DNA from: Leptospira levettii
Lineage (GTDB): Bacteria > Spirochaetota > Leptospiria > Leptospirales > Leptospiraceae
Direction of reading: 5' to 3'
Assembly: GCF_002812085.1 (NCBI RefSeq)
Contig: NZ_NPDM01000007.1
Coordinates: forward strand, 1-64,000
DNA: 64,000 bases
The notes beneath the pieces were generated by a model, which worked only from the letters and a program-made list of their open reading frames with translations, had not been told where the DNA came from and ran no database searches. Shown here one piece after another: positions 44,682 through 54,730 of the stretch (position 1 is its first letter; each line of letters begins with the position of its first letter). The position numbers were made by a program, and so were the translations under genes.

Positions 44682-46787
44682 TTCAATCGCATCACTCTTT
44701 GCCTCGTTTTCCTCACAGTGGCATGCCAACTTGTGACTCCCTCTAAGGAAGTTACGTCTGGAACACTCGACCTTCGTTCCTTCCCATGGAAAACTGGAAA
44801 GGCTATCAAACTACAAGGGGAATGGAAATTTTACCCTCATACATTGGGAGAAATGGCACCTGACGCCAGTTATTCTCTTCTCCCGGTTCCATCCCTTTGG
44901 AATGATGTTCCCTTACGTTCGAATATGATTGATGGGAAAGGGTATGGAACTTACATTCTTGATATTCTTCTCCCTGATGAATCTCAAATATATTCCTTGT
45001 ATCTCCCTGAGGTGAGAACGAGTTTTCGTATAACAGCAGGTAATCGGGTTTTGCTCTCTGGATATCCAGGTGAAGACAAAAAGACAACGATTCCTTCTGC
45101 ACAAGGACAAAGTTTTACCTTTGTCACGAAGGACCACATACAAATCAAAATAGAAGTGAGTAATTTCCATCACAAGGAAGGTGGATTACCTAATGCACCT
45201 ATTTTTGGAACTGCTGAAACCGTACAAAACTATATTTTAGCTGAGAGTACAATGGACATTGCACTGACTGGTGCCTTGTTTATGTTTGGATTGTATCATT
45301 TTATTTTGTTTTTCTATCGTAATAAACAAAGAGAGGCATTTTATTTTGGATTCTTTTGTTTGGTGTTTGCCTTTCGATTACCATTTGTAGGAAGTAAAAC
45401 CATTTATGCGATGTTTCCAAATATACCTTGGGAACTTGTAATTTACGTAGAGTATGCATCCGTATTTGTTTTGGGAATTTTGTTTTTATGGTTTGTGGAT
45501 GGACTATTCCCACGGTTCATTGAAACAAAACTCATTCGTTATTTCAGTGCCTTCGTACAATTTATTTTAGTATATGGACTCATCATCAAACCAGAGTTTT
45601 ATACAGAATTTGAAGTAGTATTCCAAGTATTAGGAATTGTATATGCAGTTTTTCTGGGAATTCGTTTGTACCAAATGGTGGCAAAAGGATTACCTGATTC
45701 TCATATTTTCTTTTTGGGATATCTGATTTTATTTTTTGGATTTGTATATGACGTATTCCTCGCCTACACAGGTGAAGGTGAATCATCTTTATCACAAATT
45801 GCTGTATTTTTATTTTTTGGAGTTCAGTCTACAATTGTGACACTTCGTACGGCTAGAACGGTTCGCAAAAAAATTCTCTTGAAAGAAGAATTTGAATCCA
45901 TTAACGAACAATTTATTTTAACCAATCGGTTTTACGCAAAATTTATCCCACGAGATTTTTTGACTCACTTAGGAAAAGAAAGTATTGAAGAAGTGAAGTT
46001 AGGTGACAGTAGCGAACGGGAGATGACAGTTTTGTTCGCTGATATTTGGGAATATTGGGATATCATTTATTCCATTCCACTAGAAAACCGCATTTTATTT
46101 ACAAATTCTTATTTGGGAAGAATTGGACCTTGTGTACGTAAAAACAATGGATTCATCGATAAATACATTGGAAGTGCTGTAATGGCACTTTTTGATGGTG
46201 GGATTCAAAATTCGATCAAAGCTGCAGAAGATATCCAATGGGAATTGGAAAAATACAATGAGAGAAGAAGGGGCTTTGGTTATTTACCATTACATGCAGG
46301 GATTGGAATTCATTCAGGGGATACGATGCTTGGGATTTTGGGAGAAGAAGAAAGGCTCGAGTCAACTGTCATTTCTGATACTGTAAATTTGGCGAGTCGT
46401 ATCCAAGGTTTAACTAAAAAGTACAATGCGAGGATCCTTGTAAGTTTAACCTCACTGATGTTACATGAGGATTTAGATACAATTCCCTATCGAATTTTAG
46501 ATTTTGTTCGTGTAAAAGGCAAACAAGAAACAGTTATGATTGCCGAAGTATTGATCCCAGGAATTGATTCTATCTCGGATCAAAAAATAGCTTATAGGGA
46601 ACAATTTGAAGCCGCAATTTTTGATTATGAACGTGCTGATTTTAATTCTGCTTTAAATGGATTTAGAGAAGTCCATGCAAATAACCCAGAAGACATCGCA
46701 GCACAGATTTATATCGAAAGGTGTGAATACTACCAAACAGCAGGTGTTGGGGAAGACTGGGACGGAGTATCAGCATGGGAAAAATAA
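44673..46787 (+). CDS. Receptor adenylate cyclase homologue, C2-like subunit (metal Asp lost)
   Basis: A 704-residue receptor with lipoprotein leader (FLTVAC), extracytoplasmic jelly roll (LQGEWKFYPHTLG), about seven membrane helices and a class III cyclase domain (about 450-630). The first metal Asp is present (Asp457, VLFADIWEY), but the second is replaced by Ser501 (DKYIGSAVMALF, codon 46173-46175). Kept are adenine-site Lys497 and Asp569 and transition-state Asn572 and Arg576 (VNLASR). The D-to-S change at this site is the one seen in the C2 half of animal adenylyl cyclases. Alone it should be inactive. It overlaps the next cyclase gene by 13 bases; the two probably form a heterodimer. 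The C-terminus is TPR-like. Confidence 0.9.
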   Translation: MTLFNRITLCLVFLTVACQLVTPSKEVTSGTLDLRSFPWKTGKAIKLQGEWKFYPHTLGEMAPDASYSLLPVPSLWNDVPLRSNMIDGKGYGTYILDILLPDESQIYSLYLPEVRTSFRITAGNRVLLSGYPGEDKKTTIPSAQGQSFTFVTKDHIQIKIEVSNFHHKEGGLPNAPIFGTAETVQNYILAESTMDIALTGALFMFGLYHFILFFYRNKQREAFYFGFFCLVFAFRLPFVGSKTIYAMFPNIPWELVIYVEYASVFVLGILFLWFVDGLFPRFIETKLIRYFSAFVQFILVYGLIIKPEFYTEFEVVFQVLGIVYAVFLGIRLYQMVAKGLPDSHIFFLGYLILFFGFVYDVFLAYTGEGESSLSQIAVFLFFGVQSTIVTLRTARTVRKKILLKEEFESINEQFILTNRFYAKFIPRDFLTHLGKESIEEVKLGDSSEREMTVLFADIWEYWDIIYSIPLENRILFTNSYLGRIGPCVRKNNGFIDKYIGSAVMALFDGGIQNSIKAAEDIQWELEKYNERRRGFGYLPLHAGIGIHSGDTMLGILGEEERLESTVISDTVNLASRIQGLTKKYNARILVSLTSLMLHEDLDTIPYRILDFVRVKGKQETVMIAEVLIPGIDSISDQKIAYREQFEAAIFDYERADFNSALNGFREVHANNPEDIAAQIYIERCEYYQTAGVGEDWDGVSAWEK

Positions 46788-48925
46788 GACCAGTCCAAAT
46801 GTTTTTTCCTTTCTATGGATTACTTTTTTTAGTTTTATTACAATTTTCGTGTAATTATAGTAATGCGAAAGAAGCAAAACTAGGATATTTAGAAATCCCT
46901 GATGAGTACGTGGAATCTCATAAAAAAATATCACTCAATGGTGAGTGGGAGTTTTATTGGAATGAATTGTATGGAGATTCCTTATTTCAAAAAATTGAAT
47001 CAAATCAGAAAACATATGTAAAAGTTCCTTCTTCTTGGAATTCTGTCCGTCCAGAAGGGGAAGGTGGAGATGGATACGCTAGCTTTCGTTTGATGGTAAA
47101 AGTACCTGATCCTAACATTCGTTACTATTTGAGAGTACAACCTGCTACCAGTGCGTATGAGTTGTACATCAATCGGCAAAAAATTGCTGGTTCAGGTGTT
47201 GTTGGTATGGATGAAATTTCGGCAAAACCAAAATACCAAATCCAATATGTATCCTTCCAACCGGAATCCTATGAACAAGAAATCATCTATGTAGTCAGTA
47301 ATTTCCACCACGCGCGTGGAGGTTACCGCAAACCAATTGAAATTGGAACAAAAGAAGTCATCCAGAATGAATCATTAATTTATTCTGCAGGTGAAGTTTT
47401 TGTTTTTGGTGCAATGCTAACGATGGCATTATACCAACTAACAGTATTTTTCTTTCGTAGAGAAGAGAAAAGTTCTTTATTTTTTGCCCTTTTTTGTTTA
47501 TTCACTGGTTTACGGTTGGTTGTGTTAGATAATTTTTACATTGTGTATGCATTTCCAGATTTTTCTTGGAAATGGATGCAAGTATTGGATTATACATCTG
47601 CACCACTGCTTGTTTGTTTTTTCTTAAGTTATCTTCGTAGTTTGTTTCCGGGTAAATCAGAAGTTCCAAATTGGATGTTAAAGTTTTGTTGGAGTTTTAG
47701 TATAGCCTATGTTTTGTTCGTTTTACTTACGGATCCAAAATTATTTACTACAACCAATATTGTTTCCCAAGTTTTTATTTTATTTTTTAGTATTTGTTCT
47801 TTTTATGTAATCCTTAGAATTTATCGCCAAAGAAAACGTGACAGTAGTTTGGTGTTTTATGGATCACTGATTTTAATGTTGGGATCCACTCATGATTTGA
47901 TGGCAGGAAATTATTGGTTCCAAGCACAACCTCTTATGCCGTTTTCACTTTTTGTTTTCTTTTTGTTTCAGAGTATTCTACTTGCTCGAAGAAATGCACG
48001 TTTTTATTCCTCGATGGATACTCTTACGAATGAATTGATTGATGTAAATAATCGTCTCGAATCATCAAACGAAGTGTATGCGAAATTTGTTCCTTTACGT
48101 TTGATTCAACTTTTTTCTAAAAAAATGGATTCTAAAGTAAAACGAGGAGATTTCATCGTAAAACAAATGTCAGTTCTTTCTTCCGATATCCGAGATTTTA
48201 CCGCAATTTCGGAAACACTGAGTCCTGAAGAAACGTTTTTGTTTTTGAATGATTACCTAAGACAAGTTGGACCCATCATCCGTTCTCATAATGGATTTAT
48301 CGAAAAATATGTGGGAGATGCCATCTTTGCACTTTTTGAAAAAGAGCCGGAAGATGCATTGTCTGCCGCGATCCAAATGCACAAAACGATTGCGAAATGG
48401 AATGCAGAGACTCATGACCACCGAGTTGGTGAAATCCAAATCGGTGTTGGTATTCACTTTGGTGAACTTATGTTAGGGATTGTTGGAGAAGAACAAAGAA
48501 TTGAATCAGCGGTTCTGTCTGACTCAATGGGAGTTGCCAACTCATTAGAATCGATGACGAAAAAGTATGGAGCAAAAATCATTTTAAGTTTGGATGCTCT
48601 TTTGGAACTAAAGGAACCTGATTCTTACCCACATAGATTATTGGATTTTATTAAAATTCCAGCCAAACAAAAGTTAATTGGAATTGCGCAGGTGTTAGTA
48701 GATGGAGTCGAAGAAACATTTCATTTAAAAATTCAGACAAAAGAACAATTTGAAGAAAGTGTAAATCTATTTTGGGATGGCGATTTTAAAGGAGCGGAAT
48801 CAGGTTTTACTTCTGTATTAAAACAAGATCCTTCAGACAAAGCGGCCTCCCTTTATTTAGAACGAGCAAAACAATACATCCAAAATGGGCCCCCACCAGG
48901 GTTTGGGAAGGGTTTTTTGGCATAA
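46775..48925 (+). CDS. Receptor adenylate cyclase homologue, C1-like subunit (transition-state residues lost)
   Basis: A 716-residue receptor of the same layout: leader LLQFSC, jelly roll (LNGEWEFYWNELYG, YELYINRQKIAGSG), about seven helices, cyclase domain (about 465-645) and TPR-like tail. Both metal aspartates are present (Asp471 in SSDIRDF, Asp515 in YVGDAIFALF), but the VNLASR motif reads MGVANSL: Asn becomes Gly586 and Arg becomes Ser590. This mirrors the C1 half of animal adenylyl cyclases. Adenine-site Lys511 and Asp583 remain. It should supply the metal site to the upstream subunit's Asn/Arg. The start ATG lies inside the upstream gene, with GGAG eight bases before it, so synthesis is coupled. 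Confidence 0.9.
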   Translation: MGKIRPVQMFFPFYGLLFLVLLQFSCNYSNAKEAKLGYLEIPDEYVESHKKISLNGEWEFYWNELYGDSLFQKIESNQKTYVKVPSSWNSVRPEGEGGDGYASFRLMVKVPDPNIRYYLRVQPATSAYELYINRQKIAGSGVVGMDEISAKPKYQIQYVSFQPESYEQEIIYVVSNFHHARGGYRKPIEIGTKEVIQNESLIYSAGEVFVFGAMLTMALYQLTVFFFRREEKSSLFFALFCLFTGLRLVVLDNFYIVYAFPDFSWKWMQVLDYTSAPLLVCFFLSYLRSLFPGKSEVPNWMLKFCWSFSIAYVLFVLLTDPKLFTTTNIVSQVFILFFSICSFYVILRIYRQRKRDSSLVFYGSLILMLGSTHDLMAGNYWFQAQPLMPFSLFVFFLFQSILLARRNARFYSSMDTLTNELIDVNNRLESSNEVYAKFVPLRLIQLFSKKMDSKVKRGDFIVKQMSVLSSDIRDFTAISETLSPEETFLFLNDYLRQVGPIIRSHNGFIEKYVGDAIFALFEKEPEDALSAAIQMHKTIAKWNAETHDHRVGEIQIGVGIHFGELMLGIVGEEQRIESAVLSDSMGVANSLESMTKKYGAKIILSLDALLELKEPDSYPHRLLDFIKIPAKQKLIGIAQVLVDGVEETFHLKIQTKEQFEESVNLFWDGDFKGAESGFTSVLKQDPSDKAASLYLERAKQYIQNGPPPGFGKGFLA

Positions 48926-49010
48926 AAAAGACATAGAATCGCCCTCATTTCTGAAAAAGTTCTTGAATTTCCTCTCTAACTGAACGAGAGTCAGTAATAC
49001 GGAGATTCCC

Positions 49011-50486
49011 ATGACCCAAGCCACTCTTTCCACGGCCAATGTAAGCAACACTGCCGTCATCCAAACCAAAAGTTTTACTCCCAAAGACATAGACCGTATT
49101 TTTAATGCACAAAAGAAAAAGTCGCTCGAACTTCGATTGACGAACTTTAAAACTCGAATCCTTAAACTTAAAAAATTAAAGTCAGCTGTCTTAAAGTACC
49201 AAACTGAAATTCAAAAAGCACTTCATGCTGACTTTAGAAAATCTGCTGGTGAAGTAGACATTACAGAAATTTTACCAACAATTGCCGAAATCAATGATGC
49301 CATTCGCCACGTAAAACATTGGATGCGTCCGAAAAATGTGATGACTCCTCCAACTCTTCTTGGAGCAACAAGTCGGATTGTTTACGAACCAAAAGGAGTT
49401 TGTCTCATCATTGCTCCTTGGAATTATCCATTCCACCTAGCGATTGCTCCACTTGCGGCTGCCATTGCTGCAGGAAACACAGTCATGCTAAAACCATCTG
49501 AGTTTACTCCTAACACAGCCAATGTGATTAATTTGATGTTAGGTGAAGTATTCTCTGAAGAGGAAGTGGCGGTTTTTGAAGGTGATGTAAGTGTTGCAAC
49601 TGCATTACTTGAAATACCATTTGATCATATCTTTTTCACTGGATCTACTCCTGTTGGAAAAATCGTTATGGCTGCGGCTGCTAAAAACTTAACTAGCGTT
49701 ACATTGGAATTAGGTGGTAAATCACCTTCCATTATCGCAGAAGATGCTGACATGAAGGTTGCTGCTGAGCGAATTATGTGGGGTAAGTTTCTCAATGCAG
49801 GCCAAACCTGTGTAGCACCTGATTATTTACTCATTCCTGAATCGAAGATTGATGAATTTGTAAAACATGCAAAGGAAACAACTGAAAGTTTCTTTAAATC
49901 CAAACCCGAAAATTTTACAGCAAGTACTGATTTTTGCCGTATTGTGAATGCAAAAAACTTCTCAAGAGTTTCTTCCTATATCGATGATGCAGTCAAAAAA
50001 GGTGCAAAAATTGCTTACGGTGGAGAAGTTAGAAGTTCTGACAATTTTATCGCACCGACAATTCTCACAAATGTTGCGTTAGATGCAAAGATAATGGAAG
50101 ATGAAATTTTTGGACCACTTCTTCCTATTGTCACTTATAAAACATTAGATGATGCAATTCACGTAATCAATGAAAGACCAAAACCTTTGGCATTGTATAT
50201 TTTTACCAAGAAAAGAAGTACTTCGAAGTATGTTCTTCGTAGAACAAGTTCAGGTGGAGCAGTGATCAATGATGTAATTTTACACTTGGTAAATCCAAAT
50301 TTACCATTTGGTGGGGTAAACCATTCAGGTCACGGAAGTTACCATGGAATTTTTGGATTCAAAACGTTTTCACATGAAAGGTCGGTCTTACAAACACCAA
50401 AAGCCTCTATTGCAAAATTGATGTACCCACCTTACTCTGGTTTTGTGCGACTTATGGTGAAACTCACTACAAAGTTTTTTGTATAA
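49011..50486 (+). CDS. NAD(P)-dependent aldehyde dehydrogenase, membrane-associated class 3 type
   Basis: A 491-residue ALDH. The cofactor and catalytic sites are clear: [64 protein letters not shown] with the catalytic Glu, and [11 protein letters not shown] with the nucleophile Cys. The motif [27 protein letters not shown] is typical of the class 3 / fatty-aldehyde dehydrogenase group, which fits the hydrophobic C-terminal end ([14 protein letters not shown]). Probable role: oxidation of medium or long-chain aldehydes. It is monocistronic, with a clear terminator. Confidence 0.93.
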   Translation: MTQATLSTANVSNTAVIQTKSFTPKDIDRIFNAQKKKSLELRLTNFKTRILKLKKLKSAVLKYQTEIQKALHADFRKSAGEVDITEILPTIAEINDAIRHVKHWMRPKNVMTPPTLLGATSRIVYEPKGVCLIIAPWNYPFHLAIAPLAAAIAAGNTVMLKPSEFTPNTANVINLMLGEVFSEEEVAVFEGDVSVATALLEIPFDHIFFTGSTPVGKIVMAAAAKNLTSVTLELGGKSPSIIAEDADMKVAAERIMWGKFLNAGQTCVAPDYLLIPESKIDEFVKHAKETTESFFKSKPENFTASTDFCRIVNAKNFSRVSSYIDDAVKKGAKIAYGGEVRSSDNFIAPTILTNVALDAKIMEDEIFGPLLPIVTYKTLDDAIHVINERPKPLALYIFTKKRSTSKYVLRRTSSGGAVINDVILHLVNPNLPFGGVNHSGHGSYHGIFGFKTFSHERSVLQTPKASIAKLMYPPYSGFVRLMVKLTTKFFV

Positions 50487-50506
50487 AACAAAATCTTAAT
50501 ACAACA

Positions 50507-50536
50507 CTCCCGAGTTTCACTCGGGGGTTACTTTTT
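50507..50536 (+). terminator. Rho-independent terminator after aldehyde dehydrogenase
   Basis: CTCCCGAG and CTCGGGGG pair around a TTTCA loop (one G-T pair near the base), followed by TTACTTTTT. This is the clearest intrinsic terminator in the window. Confidence 0.85.
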
Positions 50537-50615
50537 CCATTCCAAAAACACAAACTCACCTCAGAAAAACGAATTCAATCCTTTCATTTTCGAATTTTTG
50601 TTTCATTCTAAAGTC

Positions 50616-50629
50616 ATGATAAATATCAA
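50616..50629. promoter_or_regulatory. Near-perfect FNR/DNR-type box upstream of the hemerythrin
   Basis: ATGATAAATATCAA differs from TTGAT-N4-ATCAA at one position. Its centre is 63.5 bases before the hemerythrin ATG, nearly the same distance as for norC (61.5). A good -10 at class II spacing is not evident, so the call is tentative. Confidence 0.5.
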
Positions 50630-50685
50630 CTTAGGATTTTCCTCAATTTCCGTGACAACATTTGGCGCCGTAATTTTGTGGAATC

Positions 50686-51789
50686 ATGCAAAAGGATTCT
50701 TCCGCACATTTTGATTCTCTACGTATCACTTGGTTGAGTGAACCCTTTCATCTTGGAATTCCCATCATCGACTTACAACATGTGTGGCTTGTACATATCA
50801 TTTTAGAGTTAGAAGAAGAAATTGTAGAGGCCGAAAAAACAAATTCAGATATCGATGTACATTCTTCTTTTCGAAAGGCTTTGGATTATGTGGCAGAACA
50901 TTTTGCTTTGGAAGAAGATATTTTGGAACATTTCAATTATCCAAATTTCAAAGAACATGTACTCGGGCATAGAAAATTTGTTGAGCGACTAACAGAAAAA
51001 TACTATGAAGCCAAAAATAGCCAGATGGCTGCACTTGGAATTTTGCAAATCCTGAAAAAATGGTTGTTCCAACATATTTTACATGATGATACCGATTATG
51101 CAGAATTTTTTAAGGCATCTAATTTTGATTTAAAATCTTATTGTATCCAGTTGTTAAAGTCCGGAAAGTATCCGGTTTCAAAAGAACAACTGTTGATTTA
51201 CCAAAATATTGTTCAAATCGATACTACAAACATTTCTTTACATGAACAGACCATTGATACGATCCAAGAAATTCGGAATATTTGGAAAACATACAATCTA
51301 TCAACTGGTATTCCCATCATTGATTTGCAACATATTTGGTTACTCAAGATGATAGTGGAACTAGATCATTCCTTGAAGTTAGGTGATGGTTCAAGTGAAA
51401 CTTTTCATAAAGTGATCGCTGAAGCAATTGAGTATACTAAAGATCATTTTGGCGTAGAAGATAAAATTATGCGTTACTTCCGGTATACGGATGTTGTGCA
51501 ACACATGAACCAACACAAACGTTTTATTGAATTTATCAAAATGAGAAATGATGAATATAAATTGGGAAATCCCCGAGTGGGTTTACATTTGGTGCAAGAT
51601 CTTAGGAATTGGTTACTCTCACACATCGCGCTAGAAGATAAAAAAATTGGTCTGGCATTTGAATCGAGGGTGAGAGAACTTTCCGAGTTTACCAAAAAAC
51701 TCCACCAAAGTGGGGAAATTGGGATCTCAAGAGAACAAAAAAATCTATATAAATTGGTCTTACAATCGGTCCCAGACCCCTTGGATTAA
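50686..51789 (+). CDS. Tandem double-domain bacteriohemerythrin
   Basis: A 367-residue cytoplasmic protein with two complete hemerythrin domains that bind O2, or possibly NO, at a di-iron site. Domain 1 (about 15-145) has IIDLQH, AEHFALEE, EHVLGH and FQHILHDD. Domain 2 (about 205-330) has IIDLQH, KDHFGVED, QHMNQH and LSHIALED. All five His and the two acidic ligands are present in both. Each is followed by a similar helix ending (KSGKYPVSKEQLLIYQNIV and QSGEIGISREQKNLYKLVL), so the whole unit was duplicated. No methyl-accepting or other output domain. The upstream FNR-type box suggests it belongs with the NO-response genes. Confidence 0.9.
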   Translation: MQKDSSAHFDSLRITWLSEPFHLGIPIIDLQHVWLVHIILELEEEIVEAEKTNSDIDVHSSFRKALDYVAEHFALEEDILEHFNYPNFKEHVLGHRKFVERLTEKYYEAKNSQMAALGILQILKKWLFQHILHDDTDYAEFFKASNFDLKSYCIQLLKSGKYPVSKEQLLIYQNIVQIDTTNISLHEQTIDTIQEIRNIWKTYNLSTGIPIIDLQHIWLLKMIVELDHSLKLGDGSSETFHKVIAEAIEYTKDHFGVEDKIMRYFRYTDVVQHMNQHKRFIEFIKMRNDEYKLGNPRVGLHLVQDLRNWLLSHIALEDKKIGLAFESRVRELSEFTKKLHQSGEIGISREQKNLYKLVLQSVPDPLD

Positions 51790-51847
51790 AATCTGACGGA
51801 ATTTGAATTGCCAGGTTCATTTTCCGTGAAAATCCTGTTACCAAACC

Positions 51848-53311
51848 ATGGAATACGAAGTCATCATCGGTCTGGAAGTTCACGTCCAGCTCAATACCAA
51901 TTCAAAAATTTTCTCCACTGCCACTAACGAATTTGGTGGTAGTCCAAATACTCATATTTCTCCATTATGTGTTGCACTTCCAGGCACCTTGCCTGTGTTA
52001 AATGAAGTTGTACTTGAAAAAGCAGTGAGAGCAGGTGTGGCACTCGGTTGCGAAATTACACAATTCACTAAATTTGATCGTAAAAATTATTTTTATCCTG
52101 ACCTTCCTAAAGGGTACCAAATTTCGCAATTTGATAAACCTTATGCAACAAAAGGTGGAATTCACATTCAGTTGAAAGGGGAATCGGAAGAAAAGTTCCT
52201 TCCACTCACTCGGATCCATATGGAAGAAGATGCAGGAAAACTTATCCACTCACATGATCCATCTATCAATCGATCATATGTGGATTATAACCGTGCAGGA
52301 ACTCCACTCATCGAGATTGTATCCGAACCAGACCTTCGTTCCTCTGATGAAGCATATGCATACTTAAACGAATTAAAAACCATCCTTCGTTATATCCAAG
52401 TTTCGGATTGTAACATGGAAGAAGGTTCGCTTCGTTGTGATGCAAACGTATCCATTCGCCCAAAAGGGGAAAAAGGATTTCGGACACGAGTCGAAATCAA
52501 AAACCTCAACTCGTTTAAGGCAGTAAAACAAGCGATCGATTACGAAGTGGAATGGCAAAAGGACGTTTATTCTAGAGGTGAGTCGTTCAAACAAATGACA
52601 AAACTTTGGGATGCAACACTTCTCAAAACAATTCCCATGCGTTCCAAAGAAATGAGCCATGATTACCGTTATTTTCCTGAACCAGATTTACCAACGATTC
52701 AAATTTCAGATTCGTTTATAGAAGACATTCGAAAAACACTTCCTGAGCTTCCGAGACAAAAAAAAGAACGTTATAAAACTGTGCTCGGTCTTCCTGAATA
52801 TGATGCGGAAGTCTTAACAAGTGAAAGGGAAATTGCAGAGTACTTCGAAGAGGCACTTGTGATTTCTGGAGATGCTAAAAAAACATCCAACTGGGTAAAA
52901 GATGAAATCTTAGGGATCGTTAATAAAGAAAATATTTCCATCCAAGAATTTGCAATTGATCCAGTCAGAATTGGGAAATTAGTAAAACTTATCAATTCAG
53001 GTGAGATCACAGGAAAAATTGCCAAAACCATTTTTGAAGACATGTTAACTTCGAAAGACCAACCAGAAGCCATTGTTGAGAAAAAAGGACTTAAGGTTGT
53101 TCGGGATGATAAAGCTTTAGAAGAAATTGTCATTCGTGTAATTGAATCCCAACCAGAATCAGTCGAGGGTTGGAAAAATGGAAAGGATCGTGTGTTAGGT
53201 GCAATTGTGGGTGGAGTGATGAAAGAAACAAAAGGCAAGGCTGACCCAAAACTTGTTAACGAACTCATCCTTGCCAAATTAGGCCCGTTAGGTGAAAAAA
53301 AGAAGGTGTAA
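51848..53311 (+). CDS. gatB: Asp-tRNA(Asn)/Glu-tRNA(Gln) amidotransferase subunit B
   Basis: Subunit of GatCAB, which converts Glu-tRNA(Gln) to Gln-tRNA(Gln). The 487-residue length is normal. Signatures: [20 protein letters not shown] at the start, [48 protein letters not shown], and the C-terminal YqeY-like tail ([24 protein letters not shown]). gatA and gatC are not adjacent. It converges on cobC with an 8-base gap. Confidence 0.97.
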   Translation: MEYEVIIGLEVHVQLNTNSKIFSTATNEFGGSPNTHISPLCVALPGTLPVLNEVVLEKAVRAGVALGCEITQFTKFDRKNYFYPDLPKGYQISQFDKPYATKGGIHIQLKGESEEKFLPLTRIHMEEDAGKLIHSHDPSINRSYVDYNRAGTPLIEIVSEPDLRSSDEAYAYLNELKTILRYIQVSDCNMEEGSLRCDANVSIRPKGEKGFRTRVEIKNLNSFKAVKQAIDYEVEWQKDVYSRGESFKQMTKLWDATLLKTIPMRSKEMSHDYRYFPEPDLPTIQISDSFIEDIRKTLPELPRQKKERYKTVLGLPEYDAEVLTSEREIAEYFEEALVISGDAKKTSNWVKDEILGIVNKENISIQEFAIDPVRIGKLVKLINSGEITGKIAKTIFEDMLTSKDQPEAIVEKKGLKVVRDDKALEEIVIRVIESQPESVEGWKNGKDRVLGAIVGGVMKETKGKADPKLVNELILAKLGPLGEKKKV

Positions 53312-53318
53312 ACCCTTC

Positions 53319-53912
53319 TTAAATTTCAATTTTATGAACTGAACCAAAATCCACTGGGGACTTAAATGCTTCCTCATGTGGAATTCCATTGATCCTGCAG
53401 AGCATGGCTCTAATGGGTCCCGAATGGCATACAACAATCATAGAGTTTAGTATTTGATTGTTTTTTTCCTCCCATTTTTGTTTCAAAATCCCATTTGGTT
53501 TCCAATCCTCTAAAAACATATCCACTCGTTGGATTAGGTCGGTGAATGCTTCCCCATTTGGTGTGCGTGCATTCACAAAGTCTTTCATCCAAGGAATGGT
53601 TTCTTTTCTAGGAATTTCTTCCCATAGTTTTCCGTCCCAATCACCAAAGTTCATTTCTAACAAACGTTCATCGGTATGTATCTCAAGATCCAATGGGTTT
53701 TGATTTGGATTGTATTTTGAGAGTAAGGCATTTGCTAATTTGACTGCACGTGGCGCCGGGCTTGCAATAAAATGGTCAAAGTTAGGTGGTAGATAAGAGA
53801 AGGTTGAGTCAGCAGTATCTTCCACAGGGTATTTGAGGGGAAAATCAGTACGACCATAACAAGTTCCCTTGGGAGCAATGGTTTCTGGATGGCGAATTAG
53901 ATAAAGGTCCAT
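53319..53912 (-). CDS. cobC: Histidine phosphatase, alpha-ribazole phosphatase type
   Basis: A 197-residue phosphoglycerate-mutase-fold phosphatase that removes the phosphate from alpha-ribazole-5-phosphate (or adenosylcobalamin phosphate) late in cobalamin assembly. The catalytic motif LIRHPETI is near the N-terminus (RHP rather than the usual RHG). [11 protein letters not shown] is typical of Cob[11 protein letters not shown] supplies the second Arg, [16 protein letters not shown] matches the family, and [14 protein letters not shown] holds the second His. The start at 53912 is chosen because the fold begins there; it overlaps the cobS stop by 16 bases. Confidence 0.88.
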   Translation of the reverse strand: MDLYLIRHPETIAPKGTCYGRTDFPLKYPVEDTADSTFSYLPPNFDHFIASPAPRAVKLANALLSKYNPNQNPLDLEIHTDERLLEMNFGDWDGKLWEEIPRKETIPWMKDFVNARTPNGEAFTDLIQRVDMFLEDWKPNGILKQKWEEKNNQILNSMIVVCHSGPIRAMLCRINGIPHEEAFKSPVDFGSVHKIEI

Positions 53913-54727
53913 ATAAATACTCCTGATATCCAAATACAAGTTTCCACAACTTGTTGAACAGCGCCAAGACAATCCCCAGTAAATCCTTGGATCCAACGTT
54001 TCATCAATCGAAGCATATAAATGTAACTAGGAATGATACAAACAAGGCTTAAGAAAAAATTAGGATGTCGGTAAGAAAGAGATAGATACGGTAAAACTCC
54101 CCATAGACTTGCAAAAAGGATTTGAGGCCAAGTAATTTCTTTTGCCATCGGTTTTGCATAACCTTCTTCTTTCGCATAGGGCAAAAGTTTCATTACAAAA
54201 ACTGATAAAAATCGACTGAGTGTGTGTGCACTAACAAAATACAACCAAATGCTCGTGAAATGAATGTCACTAGTTAGATTCGAAATGATTGGAAGGTTTT
54301 TTCTTTGAAAAAAGGAAAAGGTTTCGTAGGCACCGAGTACTTTGAGTAAAACGAGAATACAAATTCCAACAGCACCAAAACTGCCAACACGGCTGTCTTT
54401 CATAATGCGTAATATATCTTCTCTTTTCCATCCTCCGCCAATTCCATCACAAAAATCAGAAAATCCATCTTCGTGAAAGGCACCTGTTAGGATCAGTAAA
54501 AAACCAAGAGAGATCGTAAATGCGATTGTTGGTCCAAACAAAAATTGGAACAAAAGAAAAACGAAAAATTGTATAGTACCAAGTAGTAAACCAACACTAG
54601 GTGAATATTTTATCGAATTATGTAACCATTCTTCTTTGAATCCAATCCAACGTGGAGATGGAATTCTTGTCAGGAAGGCCAAACAAATAAAAAACAATCG
54701 AATTTCTAGAACAATGGATCGGATCAT
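53897..54727 (-). CDS. cobS: Adenosylcobinamide-GDP ribazoletransferase
   Basis: A 276-residue integral membrane enzyme that joins adenosylcobinamide-GDP with alpha-ribazole to form adenosylcobalamin. It has about six to seven hydrophobic segments. The family core is seen in [20 protein letters not shown] and the following [17 protein letters not shown], with the conserved acidic pair. It lies between cobT (3-base gap) and cobC (overlap). Confidence 0.95.
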   Translation of the reverse strand: MIRSIVLEIRLFFICLAFLTRIPSPRWIGFKEEWLHNSIKYSPSVGLLLGTIQFFVFLLFQFLFGPTIAFTISLGFLLILTGAFHEDGFSDFCDGIGGGWKREDILRIMKDSRVGSFGAVGICILVLLKVLGAYETFSFFQRKNLPIISNLTSDIHFTSIWLYFVSAHTLSRFLSVFVMKLLPYAKEEGYAKPMAKEITWPQILFASLWGVLPYLSLSYRHPNFFLSLVCIIPSYIYMLRLMKRWIQGFTGDCLGAVQQVVETCIWISGVFIWTFI

Positions 54728-54730
54728 ACT

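Noticed and set aside
52771..53277. A 168-codon open frame antisense to gatB
   Set aside because: Composition (Ser/Thr/Phe-rich) is that of an antisense shadow of a lysine/glutamate-rich gene; no motif.
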